Positions 8,528 through 18,208 are shown, counted from the first letter of the stretch. The stretch: 64,000 nt of DNA from Pseudomonas putida (GCF_001941965.1 NZ_MKZO01000001.1:62001-126000); one strand, 5' to 3'. The notes: generated from the letters alone by a model not told the origin. A program made the numbers and translations.

Positions 8528-10624
8528 ATGCAAACTTTTTTCATCGCGCCGACCGACTTCGGCGTCGGCCTGACGTCCATCAGCCTCGGCCTGGTCCGCA
8601 CCCTGGAGCGGGCCGGCCTGAAGGTCGGCTTCTTCAAGCCGATCGCCCAGCCGCACCCCGGTGACACCGGCCCGGAGCGCTCCACCGAACTGGTCTCGCG
8701 CACCCACGGCCTGAAACCGCCCACGCCCCTGAGCCTGGCCCATGTCGAGCGCATGCTCGGCGAAGGCCAACTGGACGAGCTGCTGGAAGAAATCATCACC
8801 CTCTACCAGCAGGCCTGCGTCGACAAGGACGTGCTGGTGGTCGAGGGCATGGTCCCGACCCGCCACGCCAGCTACGCCGCCCGGGTCAACCAGCACCTGG
8901 CCAAGAGCCTCGACGCCGAGGTGATCCTGGTCTCCGCGCCGGAAAACGACGTGCTTGCCGAACTCTCTGGCCGCGTCGAACTGCAGGCTCAGCTGTTCGG
9001 CGGCCCGCGCGATCCAAAGGTGCTCGGCGTGATCCTCAACAAGGTGCGCAGCGACGAGGGCATGGCCGAGTTCGCCAGCCGCCTGCGCGAGCACTCGCCC
9101 CTGCTGCGCAGCGGCGACTTCCGCCTGCTCGGCTGCATCCCGTTCCAGGCCGGGCTCAACGACCCGCGCACCCGTGACGTCGCCGACCTGCTCGGCGCCC
9201 AGGTGCTCAACGCCGGCGACTACGAAACCCGGCGCATGAACAAGATCATTCTCTGCGCCCGCACCGTGGCCAATACCGTGCCGCTGCTCAAGCCCGGCAC
9301 CCTGGTGGTGACCCCGGGCGACCGCGACGACATCATCCTCGCCGTCAGCCTCGCCGCGATCAACGGCGTGCCCCTGGCCGGCCTGCTGCTGACCAGCGAC
9401 AGCAAGCCCGACCCGCGCATCCTCGAGTTGTGCCAGGGCGCCCTGCTCGCCGGCCTGCCGATCCTCTCGGTGAGCACCGGCTCCTACGACACCGCCAACC
9501 AGCTCAACCAGCTCAACAAGGAAATCCCGGTGGACGACCGCGAGCGGGCGGAGATCATCACCGACTTCGTCGCCAGCCACCTGGATGCCGACTGGCTCAA
9601 CCAGCGCTGCGGCACGCCACGGGAAATGCGCCTGTCGCCGGCGGTGTTCCGCTACCGCCTGATCCAGCAGGCCCAGGCGGCGAACAAGCGCATCGTCCTG
9701 CCCGAAGGCGCCGAACCCATGACCGTGCAGGCCGCCGCCATCTGCCAGGCCCGCGGCATCGCCCGCTGCGTGCTGCTGGCCAAGCCGGAGGACGTCCAGG
9801 CCGTGGCCCGGGCCCAGGGCATCAGCCTGCCGGAAGGCCTGGAGATCCTTGATCCGGACCTGATCCGCGAGCGCTACGTCGAGCCTATGGTCAGCCTGCG
9901 CAAGAGCAAGAGCCTGAACGCGCCGATGGCCGAGCAGCAACTGGAAGACCCGGTGGTGATCGGCACCATGATGCTGGCCCTGGACGAAGTCGACGGCCTG
10001 GTCTCCGGCCTGGTCCACTCCACCGCCAACACCATTCGTCCGGCCCTGCAGTTGATCAAGACCGCGCCGGGCTGCAGCCTGGTGTCCTCGGTGTTCTTCA
10101 TGCTCTTCCCCGAGCAGGTGCTGGTGTACGGTGATTGCGTGATGAACCCGCACCCGAGCGCCGCCGAGCTGGCGGAAATCGCCCTGCAGAGCGCCGACTC
10201 CGCCGAGTCCTTCGGCATTACCCCGCGTGTCGCGATGATCAGCTACTCCAGCGGCGACTCGGCCACGGGCGAGGAAGTGGAAAAGGTCCGCGAGGCGACC
10301 CTGCTCGCCCAGGAAACCCAGCGCGCCCTGCAGATCGACGGCCCGTTGCAATACGACACCGCCGCCAACAGCGACATCGCCCGGCAACTGGCGCCCAACA
10401 GCCCGGTGGCCGGGCGTGCCACGGTGTTCGTGTTCCCTGACCTGAACACCGGCAACACCACGCACAAGGCGGTGCAGCGCAGCGCCGACTGCGTCAGCCT
10501 TGGGCCGATGCTGCAAGGCCTGCGCAAACCGGTGAACGACCTGCCGCGCGGGGCCCAGGTGGACGACATCGTCTACACCATCGCCCTCACCGCGATCCAG
10601 GCCAGCCACGCGGCGGAGTTCTGA
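8528..10624 (+). CDS. pta: Phosphate acetyltransferase (long form)
   Basis: A 698-residue Pta converting acetyl-CoA and phosphate to acetyl phosphate. It has the three-part build of the long gammaproteobacterial form: an N-terminal dethiobiotin-synthetase-like domain (about 1-200), a DRTGG domain (about 215-330) and the C-terminal catalytic PTA/PTB domain (about 375-695). The last carries IVLPEGAEPMT, GLVHSTANTIRPALQ and FPDLNTGNTTHKAVQR. No ackA lies beside it in this window. The acyltransferase starts three bases after its stop, so the two are co-transcribed. Confidence 0.95.
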   Translation: MQTFFIAPTDFGVGLTSISLGLVRTLERAGLKVGFFKPIAQPHPGDTGPERSTELVSRTHGLKPPTPLSLAHVERMLGEGQLDELLEEIITLYQQACVDKDVLVVEGMVPTRHASYAARVNQHLAKSLDAEVILVSAPENDVLAELSGRVELQAQLFGGPRDPKVLGVILNKVRSDEGMAEFASRLREHSPLLRSGDFRLLGCIPFQAGLNDPRTRDVADLLGAQVLNAGDYETRRMNKIILCARTVANTVPLLKPGTLVVTPGDRDDIILAVSLAAINGVPLAGLLLTSDSKPDPRILELCQGALLAGLPILSVSTGSYDTANQLNQLNKEIPVDDRERAEIITDFVASHLDADWLNQRCGTPREMRLSPAVFRYRLIQQAQAANKRIVLPEGAEPMTVQAAAICQARGIARCVLLAKPEDVQAVARAQGISLPEGLEILDPDLIRERYVEPMVSLRKSKSLNAPMAEQQLEDPVVIGTMMLALDEVDGLVSGLVHSTANTIRPALQLIKTAPGCSLVSSVFFMLFPEQVLVYGDCVMNPHPSAAELAEIALQSADSAESFGITPRVAMISYSSGDSATGEEVEKVREATLLAQETQRALQIDGPLQYDTAANSDIARQLAPNSPVAGRATVFVFPDLNTGNTTHKAVQRSADCVSLGPMLQGLRKPVNDLPRGAQVDDIVYTIALTAIQASHAAEF

Positions 10625-10627
10625 ATC

Positions 10628-11506
10628 ATGGCCGACAAGCTGCGCGGCACCCTCGCCGCCCTGCTGCTGGGGCTCAACACCCTGGTCTGCTGCACGCCGC
10701 TGTTCATCGTCAGCCTGGTCAAGCTGTGCCTGCCGTTCGCGGCGGCGCAGCGGGTCACCGACGAACTCATGCGGCATATCCACGAAGCCTGGATCAGCAA
10801 CAACAAGGGCTGGATGAAACTGCTCGGGCGTACCCGCTGGCAGGTCGAGGGGCTGGAGGGCTTCGACTACCAGCACAGCTACCTGATCACCAGCAATCAC
10901 CAGAGCTGGGTGGATATCCTCGTCCTGCAATACGTTCTGAACCGGCGCATCCGCCCGCTGAAGTTCTTCCTCAAGCAGGTGCTGATCTGGGTGCCGGTGA
11001 TCGGCCTGGCCTGGTGGGCGCTGGGCTTTCCGTTCATGAAGCGCTACAGCAAGGCGTACCTGGACAAGCACCCGGAGAAACGTGGCAAGGACCTGGAAAC
11101 CACGCGCAGGACCTGCGCGAAATTCCGTGGCAAGCCGACGGCGATCTTCAACTTCGCCGAGGGCACGCGCTTCACCCGGGCCAAGCATGACCAGCAGCGG
11201 TCACCCTTCCGTCATTTGCTCAAGCCGAAGGCCGGCGGGATCGCCTTCGTGCTGGATGCCATGGGTGAACAGCTGGAGTCGATCATCGACGTCACCATCC
11301 ACTATCCGGACAGCGCGCCCGGCTTTTGGGACCTGCTCTGCGGACGGGTGCGGCGGATCGTCGTGCAGTTCGAGGAACTGGCGATTCCGGAGGAGTTTCT
11401 CGGCAAGAGTTATGACCAGGACGAGGAATACCGGGTGGCGTTCCAGCAGTGGATCAACCGGTTGTGGGAGAGGAAGGATCAGCGGTTGGAGCAGTTGAAT
11501 CGTTGA
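10628..11506 (+). CDS. PlsC-family acyltransferase (YihG-like)
   Basis: A 292-residue inner-membrane acyltransferase. A hydrophobic N-terminal segment (about 8-40) is followed by the NHQSWVDI (HX4D) catalytic motif near residue 92 and FAEGTRFT near 177, both hallmarks of lysophosphatidic-acid acyltransferases. It resembles the E. coli YihG type rather than PlsC itself. It acylates lysophospholipid with acyl-CoA or acyl-ACP. It begins three bases after pta. Confidence 0.88.
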   Translation: MADKLRGTLAALLLGLNTLVCCTPLFIVSLVKLCLPFAAAQRVTDELMRHIHEAWISNNKGWMKLLGRTRWQVEGLEGFDYQHSYLITSNHQSWVDILVLQYVLNRRIRPLKFFLKQVLIWVPVIGLAWWALGFPFMKRYSKAYLDKHPEKRGKDLETTRRTCAKFRGKPTAIFNFAEGTRFTRAKHDQQRSPFRHLLKPKAGGIAFVLDAMGEQLESIIDVTIHYPDSAPGFWDLLCGRVRRIVVQFEELAIPEEFLGKSYDQDEEYRVAFQQWINRLWERKDQRLEQLNR

Positions 11507-11514
11507 AACCTTGA

Positions 11515-11579
11515 GGGCCTCATCGCCGGCAACGCCGGCTCCCACAGGTATAGCGTCGGCATTGCCGGCGATGAGGCCA
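11515..11579. repeat. Degenerate REP pair
   Basis: The left unit is full (GGCCTCATCGCCGGCAACGCC...). The right unit keeps only GCCGGCGATGAGGCC and has lost the GTGGGAG part. It lies between the acyltransferase and the convergent OmpA-like gene and may act as a terminator hairpin. Confidence 0.75.
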
Positions 11580-11586
11580 GCAAAGA

Positions 11587-12282
11587 TTACTGCTGGTAGT
11601 TCTGCCCTGGAATCGGCTTCAGGTTCACTTCTACCCGGCGGTTCTGCGCCCGCCCGTTGGCATCGGCGTTGCTCGCGATCGGCTGGTCAGGGCCCATGCC
11701 GCGCACGCTCACCCGGGTCCCGTCCACGCCTTGCGAGGTCAGGTAGGTGCTCACTGCCTGCGCCCGGCGCTGCGACAGGTCCATGTTGTGCTGGCGGCTG
11801 CCGGTGCTGTCGGTGAAGCCCACCACCTCGATGGTGTTCTGGTTGAACTGCTTGAACGAGTTCGCCAGGTTGTTCAGCGGCGAGTAGAAGCTCGGGGCGA
11901 TGTTCGCCGAGTCGGTGGCGAAGGTGATGTTGCCCGGCATGATCAGCTTGATCTGATCGCCTTCACGCTGCACTTCCACCCCGGTATTGGCCATGCTCGC
12001 GCGCAACTCGGCTTCCTGCTTGTCGGCGTAGTAGCCGTAGCCCGCGGCCGCGGCACCCACGGCCGCCGCGCCGATCAGCGCGCCCTTGCCACGGTTGTTG
12101 TGATCGATGGCGGCACCGGCGATGGCACCGGCCAGCGCGCCCAGGCCGCCGTACTTGGCGGTCTTGCTCATCCCTGAGGAGCCCTGCGCCTGACCCTGGT
12201 TGTCATAAGGGTTCTGGCTGGCACAGCCAGTCATCAGGGCAGCGGCGGTAGCGACGATAATCAAGCGACGCATGGTGAACAT
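11587..12282 (-). CDS. OmpA-family lipoprotein (YiaD-like)
   Basis: A 231-residue outer-membrane lipoprotein. The signal peptide ends in a lipobox (LMTGC, Cys at about 20). A glycine-zipper region (about 40-85, GGLGALAGAIAGAAIDHNNRG) follows, then the OmpA peptidoglycan-binding domain (about 110-225) with GFTDSTGSRQHNMDLSQRRA. The domain tethers the outer membrane to the cell wall. The ATG at 12282 has GGAG seven bases upstream. Confidence 0.92.
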   Translation of the reverse strand: MFTMRRLIIVATAAALMTGCASQNPYDNQGQAQGSSGMSKTAKYGGLGALAGAIAGAAIDHNNRGKGALIGAAAVGAAAAGYGYYADKQEAELRASMANTGVEVQREGDQIKLIMPGNITFATDSANIAPSFYSPLNNLANSFKQFNQNTIEVVGFTDSTGSRQHNMDLSQRRAQAVSTYLTSQGVDGTRVSVRGMGPDQPIASNADANGRAQNRRVEVNLKPIPGQNYQQ

Positions 12283-12374
12283 GGACAAGCTCCTGCGAAA
12301 TTCGTGTAGATGGCAAACTGATTTGAGTTCGCCACCAGCCTTGGAGTGCGGCGGCGAGGAAAAATTCCCTTGGC

Positions 12375-13019
12375 TCATGCCCGAACGAAGGGGTTCTCGC
12401 GCATTTCCTCGCCCAAACGGGTGTCAGGGCCATGCCCGGCCACCACGGTCGCCTCTTCATCGAGGCGATACAGCCGCTGTTTGATGGATCGAACGATAGT
12501 CGCCTGATCGCCACCCCACAAATCGGTACGGCCCACGCCACGGCGGAACAGGGTGTCGCCGGCGATCAGCAGCTTGGCGTCGGCGAACCAGAAGCTCATC
12601 GAGCCCGGGGTGTGCCCGGGGGTATGCAGCGCGACGCCGCAACCGCAGGCCAGCTCCTCGTCATCCGCCAGCCAGCGGTCCGGCGACGGCACCGGCACAT
12701 AGGGCACGCCGAACATGCGGCACTGCATCTCCAGGTTGTCCCAGAGGAACTGGTCGTCCTTGTGCAGGTGCAGGGTCGCGCCGGTCTTTTCCTTCAACTG
12801 GCCGGAGGCGAGGAAGTGATCGAGGTGGGCGTGGGTGTGGATGATGCTGACCACCTTCAGACCATGGGCGTCGAGCTTCTGCATGATCAGGTCGGGGTTG
12901 CCGCCCGGGTCGACGACGATGGCTTTCTTGGTGATGGGGTCGCCGATGATGGTGCAGTTGCATTGCAGCGGGCCGACGGGGAAGGTTTCGCGGATAAGTG
13001 CGGTTGGGGCGGGATTCAT
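12375..13019 (-). CDS. Metallo-beta-lactamase fold hydrolase (glyoxalase II-like)
   Basis: A 214-residue MBL-fold enzyme with the metal-binding motif H61-THAHLDH, further ligands in HTPGHT and GDTLF, and a final histidine in AGHGP. It resembles the YcbL/GloB-type hydrolases that act on thioesters such as S-lactoylglutathione. It lacks the C-terminal HAGH extension of true GloB, so the substrate is open. It is divergent from the FecI-like sigma gene. Confidence 0.88.
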   Translation of the reverse strand: MNPAPTALIRETFPVGPLQCNCTIIGDPITKKAIVVDPGGNPDLIMQKLDAHGLKVVSIIHTHAHLDHFLASGQLKEKTGATLHLHKDDQFLWDNLEMQCRMFGVPYVPVPSPDRWLADDEELACGCGVALHTPGHTPGSMSFWFADAKLLIAGDTLFRRGVGRTDLWGGDQATIVRSIKQRLYRLDEEATVVAGHGPDTRLGEEMRENPFVRA

Positions 13020-13106
13020 GACAGCGTCCTCTCTGGCGAATCGCCCATTCTAGCCATTCCCGCGACCACCCCCGAAGCACCGCAGTGACGCGCAAAAATC
13101 TCAATT

Positions 13107-13125
13107 GCGAAAAATTCTTATTCAC
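13107..13125 (+). promoter_or_regulatory. Possible weak Fur box
   Basis: GCGAAAAATTCTTATTCAC matches the 19-base Fur consensus at about 10 positions and lies 38 bases before the FecI-like gene, where Fur control is expected. The match is too weak to stand alone. Confidence 0.25.
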
Positions 13126-13162
13126 TGCTACCATGCGCCCGCTTCGCACGGGGAGACGCGCC

Positions 13163-13690
13163 ATGGAGCCGGGAGTCGGCAAACACGAGCTGGACGCTTT
13201 ATTCGTCGACCAACGACCGGTGCTGGTGCGCATGCTGGCCAAGGTGGTGGGCTGCGCCACCCTGGCCGAGGACCTGGCCCAGGAAGCCTACCTGCGCGTG
13301 GCCCAGGCCATGCAGGGTCGGCAGATCGAGCACTTGCGGGCCTTCCTGTACCAGACCGCCCAGCACCTGGCCTTCGACCACTTGCGCAGCCAGCGCAGCA
13401 AGCGCCGTTTCGAGTGCGCCGCGGATGACGATGCCCAGCTCGCCGCCGTGCCCACCCCGCAACCCGGCCCCGAATCCCATGTCCAGGGCCAGCAGCAACT
13501 GCGCCAGTTGCAGGCGGTGCTGCGCCGTCTGCCCGAGCGCCAGCAGCGTATACTCCTGCTCCACCGCCTGCATGGCCTGTCCCAGGGCGACATCGCCGCC
13601 CGCTTGGACATCTCGCTCAGCACCGTAGAAAAGGATTTGCGCATGGCCCTGGCCGCCTGCCTCAAGGGCACCGAATGGGGGTCGCGATGA
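13163..13690 (+). CDS. FecI-like iron-starvation ECF sigma factor
   Basis: A 175-residue ECF sigma factor. Region 2 contains AEDLAQEAYLRV and IEHLRAFLYQTAQHLAFDHLR. Region 4 contains LRRLPERQQRILLLHRLHGLSQGDIAARL followed by the recognition helix SLSTVEKDL. With the following FecR-like gene (start overlapping its stop) and the STN-domain receptor it forms a cell-surface signalling cassette. Ferric-siderophore binding outside would release this factor to transcribe the receptor gene. The start at 13163 has GGGGAG upstream; an in-frame GTG at 13085 is less likely. Confidence 0.92.
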   Translation: MEPGVGKHELDALFVDQRPVLVRMLAKVVGCATLAEDLAQEAYLRVAQAMQGRQIEHLRAFLYQTAQHLAFDHLRSQRSKRRFECAADDDAQLAAVPTPQPGPESHVQGQQQLRQLQAVLRRLPERQQRILLLHRLHGLSQGDIAARLDISLSTVEKDLRMALAACLKGTEWGSR

Positions 13691-14625
13691 GCGTCCACCA
13701 CCTGCCCGAAACCTGCGAAGAACAGGCCCTCGCCTGGTTCACCCGAAGCCTCGATGCGCCTCTGTCCGAGGATCAGCAACAGGCCTTTCTCGCCTGGCTC
13801 GACGCCAGCCCGGAGCACGCCGAAGCCTATGCCCGGGTAGAAAACCTCTGGCAGGCAGACAGTTTCGAACAGGCGCTGCGCGATCTCGAAAGCGACCTCA
13901 CCCCTACACGGCGTCCACAAGCCCGGCGCTGGACCGGCTGGGCCACTGCCGCCGCAATCACCCTCGCCCTCGGCACCTGGTTCGGCGACCTGCCCCTGCG
14001 CCTGCAAGCCGACTACCTCACCGCCGTCGGCGAACAACAGCGCATCACCCTCCCCGATGGCTCGCACCTGCTTCTGGGCAGCAACAGCGCCGTCAGCGCG
14101 ACGATCGACAACGGCCAGCGTTCCCTGCGCCTGCTGCGTGGCGACCTCTACCTCGAAGCCGCCCACGACAGCCAGCGCCCGCTGCGGATCAAGGCCGACA
14201 AGGCCAGCGTGGAGGTGGTCGGTACACGCTTCAGCGTCAGCTTGCGTGATGACGATGTGGCGGTGGCCGTGGATGAAGGTCGTGTACGCCTGAGCAATGC
14301 CAGCGGCGATTCCAGCCTGCTCGGACCGGGTGCCTGGCAGCATCTGCGTGGCGAGCAACTGGGTGAATTGCATCCCTGGGGCAGCGCCGACCAGCACGGC
14401 TGGACCGAGGGCCGACTGATCTTCCAGGACCGTCCGCTAGCCGAAGTGCTGGAGGAACTGGGCCGCGAGCGGCATGCGCCGATCCTGCTGTTCGGGGACG
14501 CCAGGAAGTTGCGGGTCAGTGGCAACTACCGTCTTGATGATCCCGAAACCGTGGTCACCGCCCTGACCCGCCTGGCCGGCGCACAACTGGCCCGTCTGCC
14601 CGGCGGTATCCTGGTGGTTCACTGA
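13687..14625 (+). CDS. FecR-like sigma regulator
   Basis: A 312-residue inner-membrane sigma regulator. The N-terminal cytoplasmic DUF4880 domain (about 1-80, with ALAWFTRSLDAPLSEDQQQAF) is followed by one transmembrane segment (about 86-100), the periplasmic FecR domain (about 115-215) and a C-terminal DUF4974/STN-like domain (LIFQDRPLAEVLEELGR, about 245-310). It passes the receptor signal to the FecI-like factor. Its start overlaps the sigma stop (ATGA). The order sigma-regulator-receptor is the classical one. Confidence 0.93.
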   Translation: MSVHHLPETCEEQALAWFTRSLDAPLSEDQQQAFLAWLDASPEHAEAYARVENLWQADSFEQALRDLESDLTPTRRPQARRWTGWATAAAITLALGTWFGDLPLRLQADYLTAVGEQQRITLPDGSHLLLGSNSAVSATIDNGQRSLRLLRGDLYLEAAHDSQRPLRIKADKASVEVVGTRFSVSLRDDDVAVAVDEGRVRLSNASGDSSLLGPGAWQHLRGEQLGELHPWGSADQHGWTEGRLIFQDRPLAEVLEELGRERHAPILLFGDARKLRVSGNYRLDDPETVVTALTRLAGAQLARLPGGILVVH

Positions 14626-14719
14626 GCACAAGAAATCCCAAAAAATTTTTACGGGTTCCCCACCCTCAACCCGTCAAGGTGATTCGCGGTTGCAAATCAT
14701 TCCTGTTCATGAGGGTTCC

Positions 14720-17215
14720 ATGCAGCACTTCAACGTCAAGACCATCTTTGCCAACAGCGCCCTGGCGCTGGCAGTCTGCCTGGGCAGCGGCCAGATCCTG
14801 GCGGCCTCGCAAGCGTCCAGCAGCAGTCAACAGGAGCTGCGCCAGCGCTTCGACATCGCCGCGCAACCGCTGTCCAGTGCCCTCAACCAGTTCAGCCGCG
14901 AGACCGGCTGGCAGGTCGGCTACACCGCCGACCTGGCGCGGAACGTGAACAGCAAGGGCGTGAACGGTGAAATGACTGCCAGCGAAGCGATCGTGCAACT
15001 GCTCGCCGGCACCGGCCTGGGTTTCGACTTCAGCGGACCAAAGGCGATCCTGCTCAACCGCCTGCCCGACGACGGCACCCTGCAACTCTCCGCCACCAGC
15101 ATCGTCGGCACCGGCGAACTGGGCGGCTACACCGAGAACTCCGGGTCCTACACCAGCGGCGCGGTCACGGTCGGCGGCAAGATGGCCCACAGCCTCAAGG
15201 ACACCCCGCAGTCGGTGACCGTCATCACCCGCCAGCGCATGGAAGACCAGGCCATGACCAACCTGGCCCAGGCCCTCGACCAGACCCCGGGCATCACCCT
15301 GGTGGGCGGCAATGACGCCAACACCAAGATCCTTTCCCGCGGCTTCAACCTGACCAATATCCAGGTCGACGGCGGCGCGCCTTCGATGCGCGAGCAGACC
15401 TACGACAGCCTCGCCGATACCACCGCCTACGACCATATCGAAGTGCTGCGCGGCTCCGACGGTCTGTTCGGCGGCACCGGCGAGCCCGGCGGCGCGATCA
15501 ACCTGGTCCGCAAGCGCGCCCTGGCCGAACCGCAGTTGAAGATCAGCACCTCCGCCGGCAGCTGGGACAACTACCGCAGCGAAGTCGACGTCACCGGCCC
15601 GATGGGCTTCGACGGCGCCCTGCGCGGGCGCCTGGCGGCCTCTGTCGAGGACAAGCGCTACTTCTACGACGGCGCCGATAGCGACAAGCACGTGCTCTAC
15701 GGCACCCTCGAAGCCGACCTCACGCCGGACACCACCGTCAGCATCGGCGGCATCTACGAGTGGCGCGACATGGACGGCTACTGGGAAAACGGCATGCCGC
15801 GCTACAGCACCGGGGCCCCGTTGGGCCTGTCGCGCAGCGCGACCCTGGCCGCCGACTGGTCGACCAACAACTACAAGCGCACCGAAACCTTCCTCAAGCT
15901 CGACCACCGTTTCAGCGACGACTGGAAGGTCAACGGCAGCTTCACCCGCATCCGCTTCGACTCCGAGCAGGACATGGGCGAAACCAGCAACCCGGTGAAC
16001 CCCGATACCAACGCCGGCGCTACCTTCCAGCGCGTGGTGCGCAACTTCGACAACCACCAGGACCTGTTCGACGCCAACCTGCAGGGCACCTTCGACGCCT
16101 TCGGCCGCCGTCATGAACTGGTAATGGGCGTGGACTACTCGGATATCCGCCGCAGCTACGCCGACCACAGCGAATGGACCTCGCGCATCCCGGTGGATGT
16201 CTTCAGCACCGATATCGGCGCACTGCCCAAGCCTGCCGAGCCGGCGCTGTACTACGAGTACCCGGACTGGAACGTACGCAAGCACGGCGCCTACATCACC
16301 ACCCGCCTGGAGCTGGCCGACCCACTCAAGGCCGTGCTGGGTGCGCGCTATTCGGACTACTCCAGTACCCTGCTGGCGATCGTTCCGTCGTTCGGCACCA
16401 ACAGCAAGGGTGGCGGTGACGACAGCGGCATCGTCACGCCCTACGGTGGCCTGGTCTACGCGCTGAATCCGCAATGGTCGGTCTACACCAGCTATGCGCA
16501 GATCTACAAACCGCAGATCGAAACCCTCGGCGCCGACTTCGCGCCCCTCGACCCCATCGAAGGCGACACCTACGAACTGGGCACCAAGGGCGAACTGCTG
16601 GACGGGCGCCTGAACCTGTCCGCCGCGCTGTACTACACCAAGCAGGAAAACAACGCGATCTACGTGTACTCCCAGGCCAGCACCTCGAATGCCTGCTGCT
16701 ACGTGGCGGGCGGCAAGAACGTCAGCCGTGGCCTGGACCTGGAAGTCAGCGGCGAGCTGACCCCAGGCTGGCAGGTCAGCGCCGGCTACACCTTCAACAT
16801 CAACGAACAGCGCAAGACCGGCGACGACGCCAGCGCCGGTACGCCGATCAGCACCCAGACGCCCAAGCACCTGTTCAAGTTCTTCACCACCTACCAGTTG
16901 CCGGGGCAATTCAACGACTGGAAGGTAGGCGGCGGCGCGACCATCCAAAGCCGCAACTACGTGACTGGCAACGTGCAGCGACGCCTCGAGGATGGCTCGT
17001 TGAGCCCGAGCACCAACAGCTTCGAGTACACCCAGGCCGGCTACGCGATCTGGAATGCCCTGGTCGAGTACCGCATCGACGAACACTGGACCGCTGCGCT
17101 CAATGGCAACAACCTGTTCGACAAGGAGTATTACCAGACGGTGGCGAGCAGCGCCTATGGCAACTGGTACGGGGCGCCGCGCAACTACATGCTGACCTTG
17201 CGCGGGAGTTTCTGA
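14720..17215 (+). CDS. TonB-dependent siderophore receptor with signalling domain
   Basis: An 831-residue outer-membrane receptor. A signal peptide (cleaved near ILAAS) is followed by an STN signalling domain (about 45-125, FDIAAQPLSSALNQFSRETG), the plug domain (about 150-270, DTPQSVTVITRQRM) and the 22-strand barrel ending in the outer-membrane terminal Phe (TLRGSF). The STN domain shows that it talks to the FecR-like protein just upstream. Overall it resembles the FpvA/FoxA/FiuA class; the siderophore cannot be named. The start at 14720 has GAGGG at a good distance. The 94 bases before it hold an A/T-rich stretch and a CGTC at 14672, plausible but unproven sigma sites. Confidence 0.93.
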   Translation: MQHFNVKTIFANSALALAVCLGSGQILAASQASSSSQQELRQRFDIAAQPLSSALNQFSRETGWQVGYTADLARNVNSKGVNGEMTASEAIVQLLAGTGLGFDFSGPKAILLNRLPDDGTLQLSATSIVGTGELGGYTENSGSYTSGAVTVGGKMAHSLKDTPQSVTVITRQRMEDQAMTNLAQALDQTPGITLVGGNDANTKILSRGFNLTNIQVDGGAPSMREQTYDSLADTTAYDHIEVLRGSDGLFGGTGEPGGAINLVRKRALAEPQLKISTSAGSWDNYRSEVDVTGPMGFDGALRGRLAASVEDKRYFYDGADSDKHVLYGTLEADLTPDTTVSIGGIYEWRDMDGYWENGMPRYSTGAPLGLSRSATLAADWSTNNYKRTETFLKLDHRFSDDWKVNGSFTRIRFDSEQDMGETSNPVNPDTNAGATFQRVVRNFDNHQDLFDANLQGTFDAFGRRHELVMGVDYSDIRRSYADHSEWTSRIPVDVFSTDIGALPKPAEPALYYEYPDWNVRKHGAYITTRLELADPLKAVLGARYSDYSSTLLAIVPSFGTNSKGGGDDSGIVTPYGGLVYALNPQWSVYTSYAQIYKPQIETLGADFAPLDPIEGDTYELGTKGELLDGRLNLSAALYYTKQENNAIYVYSQASTSNACCYVAGGKNVSRGLDLEVSGELTPGWQVSAGYTFNINEQRKTGDDASAGTPISTQTPKHLFKFFTTYQLPGQFNDWKVGGGATIQSRNYVTGNVQRRLEDGSLSPSTNSFEYTQAGYAIWNALVEYRIDEHWTAALNGNNLFDKEYYQTVASSAYGNWYGAPRNYMLTLRGSF

Positions 17216-17235
17216 AGGATTTGTAGTGTTCTTCC

Positions 17236-17270
17236 GGGCCTCATCGCTGGCAAGCCAGCGATAGGGCCCT
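17236..17270. repeat. Short REP hairpin
   Basis: A single REP unit folded on itself: GGGCCTCATCGCTGG, then CCAGCGATAGGGCCC. The intervening parts of the usual pair are missing. It lies between the convergent receptor and AEC transporter genes. Confidence 0.75.
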
Positions 17271-17281
17271 CGAGAACACCC

Positions 17282-18208
17282 TCAAATCCACGGCAACAGA
17301 CTGCTCACGGCCAACGGCAGGGCCACCCCCGCCAGCAACGTCTGCCCGGCAATGATCCCTGCCATCAGCGGCGCATCCCCACCCAGTTGCCGGGCCATGA
17401 TGTAGGACGACGAAGCCGTCGGCAGCGCCTGGAACAGCAGCGCCGCGATCGCCGCCTCGCCACTCAGCCCGAACAGATGACAGGCCGCCAGGGTCACCAT
17501 CGGCATCACCACAAACTTCGCCACCGACGACATTCCCACCGGCCGCACCCAACTGCGCGCCGCCTTCAGGTCCAGCGCCGCGCCCACGCACAGCAGGCCC
17601 AGCGGCAATGACGCCTGCCCCAGCGCCTTCAGCAGTGGCTCGATCACCGGCGGCAGGCCCAGCCCGGTGGCATGCAGGAAGACCCCGCCGGCGCAGGCCA
17701 TCAACAACGGATTGAAGGCCATCTGCCGGGCCACGCCTTTCCAGGTCATGCGCCCCGCCGCGCCATAACGGGCGAACACCAGCACGCAGAGGATATTCAC
17801 CGTCGGCACGATGGCGGCGTTGGCCACCGCCGCCAGGGCGATGCCCTGGGTGCCGAACAAGCCCGCCGCCGCTGATACGCCGACGTAGTTGTTGAACCGC
17901 ACCCCACCCTGGAACACCGAGGTGAACGCCGCATCACTCACCGCGAAACAGCGCCGCGACAGCACCAGCAACATCGCCACCAGCACCGTGGATGACACCA
18001 GCGCCAGGGCCATGCCCAGCACCGGCACGCCGTCCAGCTTCGCCGTTGCCAGGCCATGCACGAACAGCGCCGGCAGCAGCACGTAGTAGCCCAGGCGCTC
18101 GGCCTGGGGCCAGAAGGCATCGGCGATGAACTGGCTGCTGCGCAACCAGGTGCCAAGCGCGATCAGCAGGGCAATGGGCACGAGGGCGAGCAGCAGGGCG
18201 AGGGTCAT
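17282..18208 (-). CDS. AEC family transporter
   Basis: A 308-residue inner-membrane protein with about ten hydrophobic helices in two repeats, of the auxin efflux carrier/YfdV type. Members export organic acids, amino acids or peptides. A FNPLLMACAGGVFL segment and the C-terminal QTLLAGVALPLAVSSLL helix are typical. The LysR regulator gene lies 90 bases upstream on the same strand and may control it. Substrate unknown. Confidence 0.87.
   Translation of the reverse strand: MTLALLLALVPIALLIALGTWLRSSQFIADAFWPQAERLGYYVLLPALFVHGLATAKLDGVPVLGMALALVSSTVLVAMLLVLSRRCFAVSDAAFTSVFQGGVRFNNYVGVSAAAGLFGTQGIALAAVANAAIVPTVNILCVLVFARYGAAGRMTWKGVARQMAFNPLLMACAGGVFLHATGLGLPPVIEPLLKALGQASLPLGLLCVGAALDLKAARSWVRPVGMSSVAKFVVMPMVTLAACHLFGLSGEAAIAALLFQALPTASSSYIMARQLGGDAPLMAGIIAGQTLLAGVALPLAVSSLLPWI

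Noticed and set aside
8510..11188. An 892-residue reading frame opposite pta and the acyltransferase
   Set aside because: Unstructured, with the composition of an antisense frame. Both plus-strand genes are well established.
14641..14675. PvdS/FpvI-type promoter before the receptor gene
   Set aside because: The A/T stretch and CGTC are there, but the spacing is about 21-25 and not the usual 16-17.
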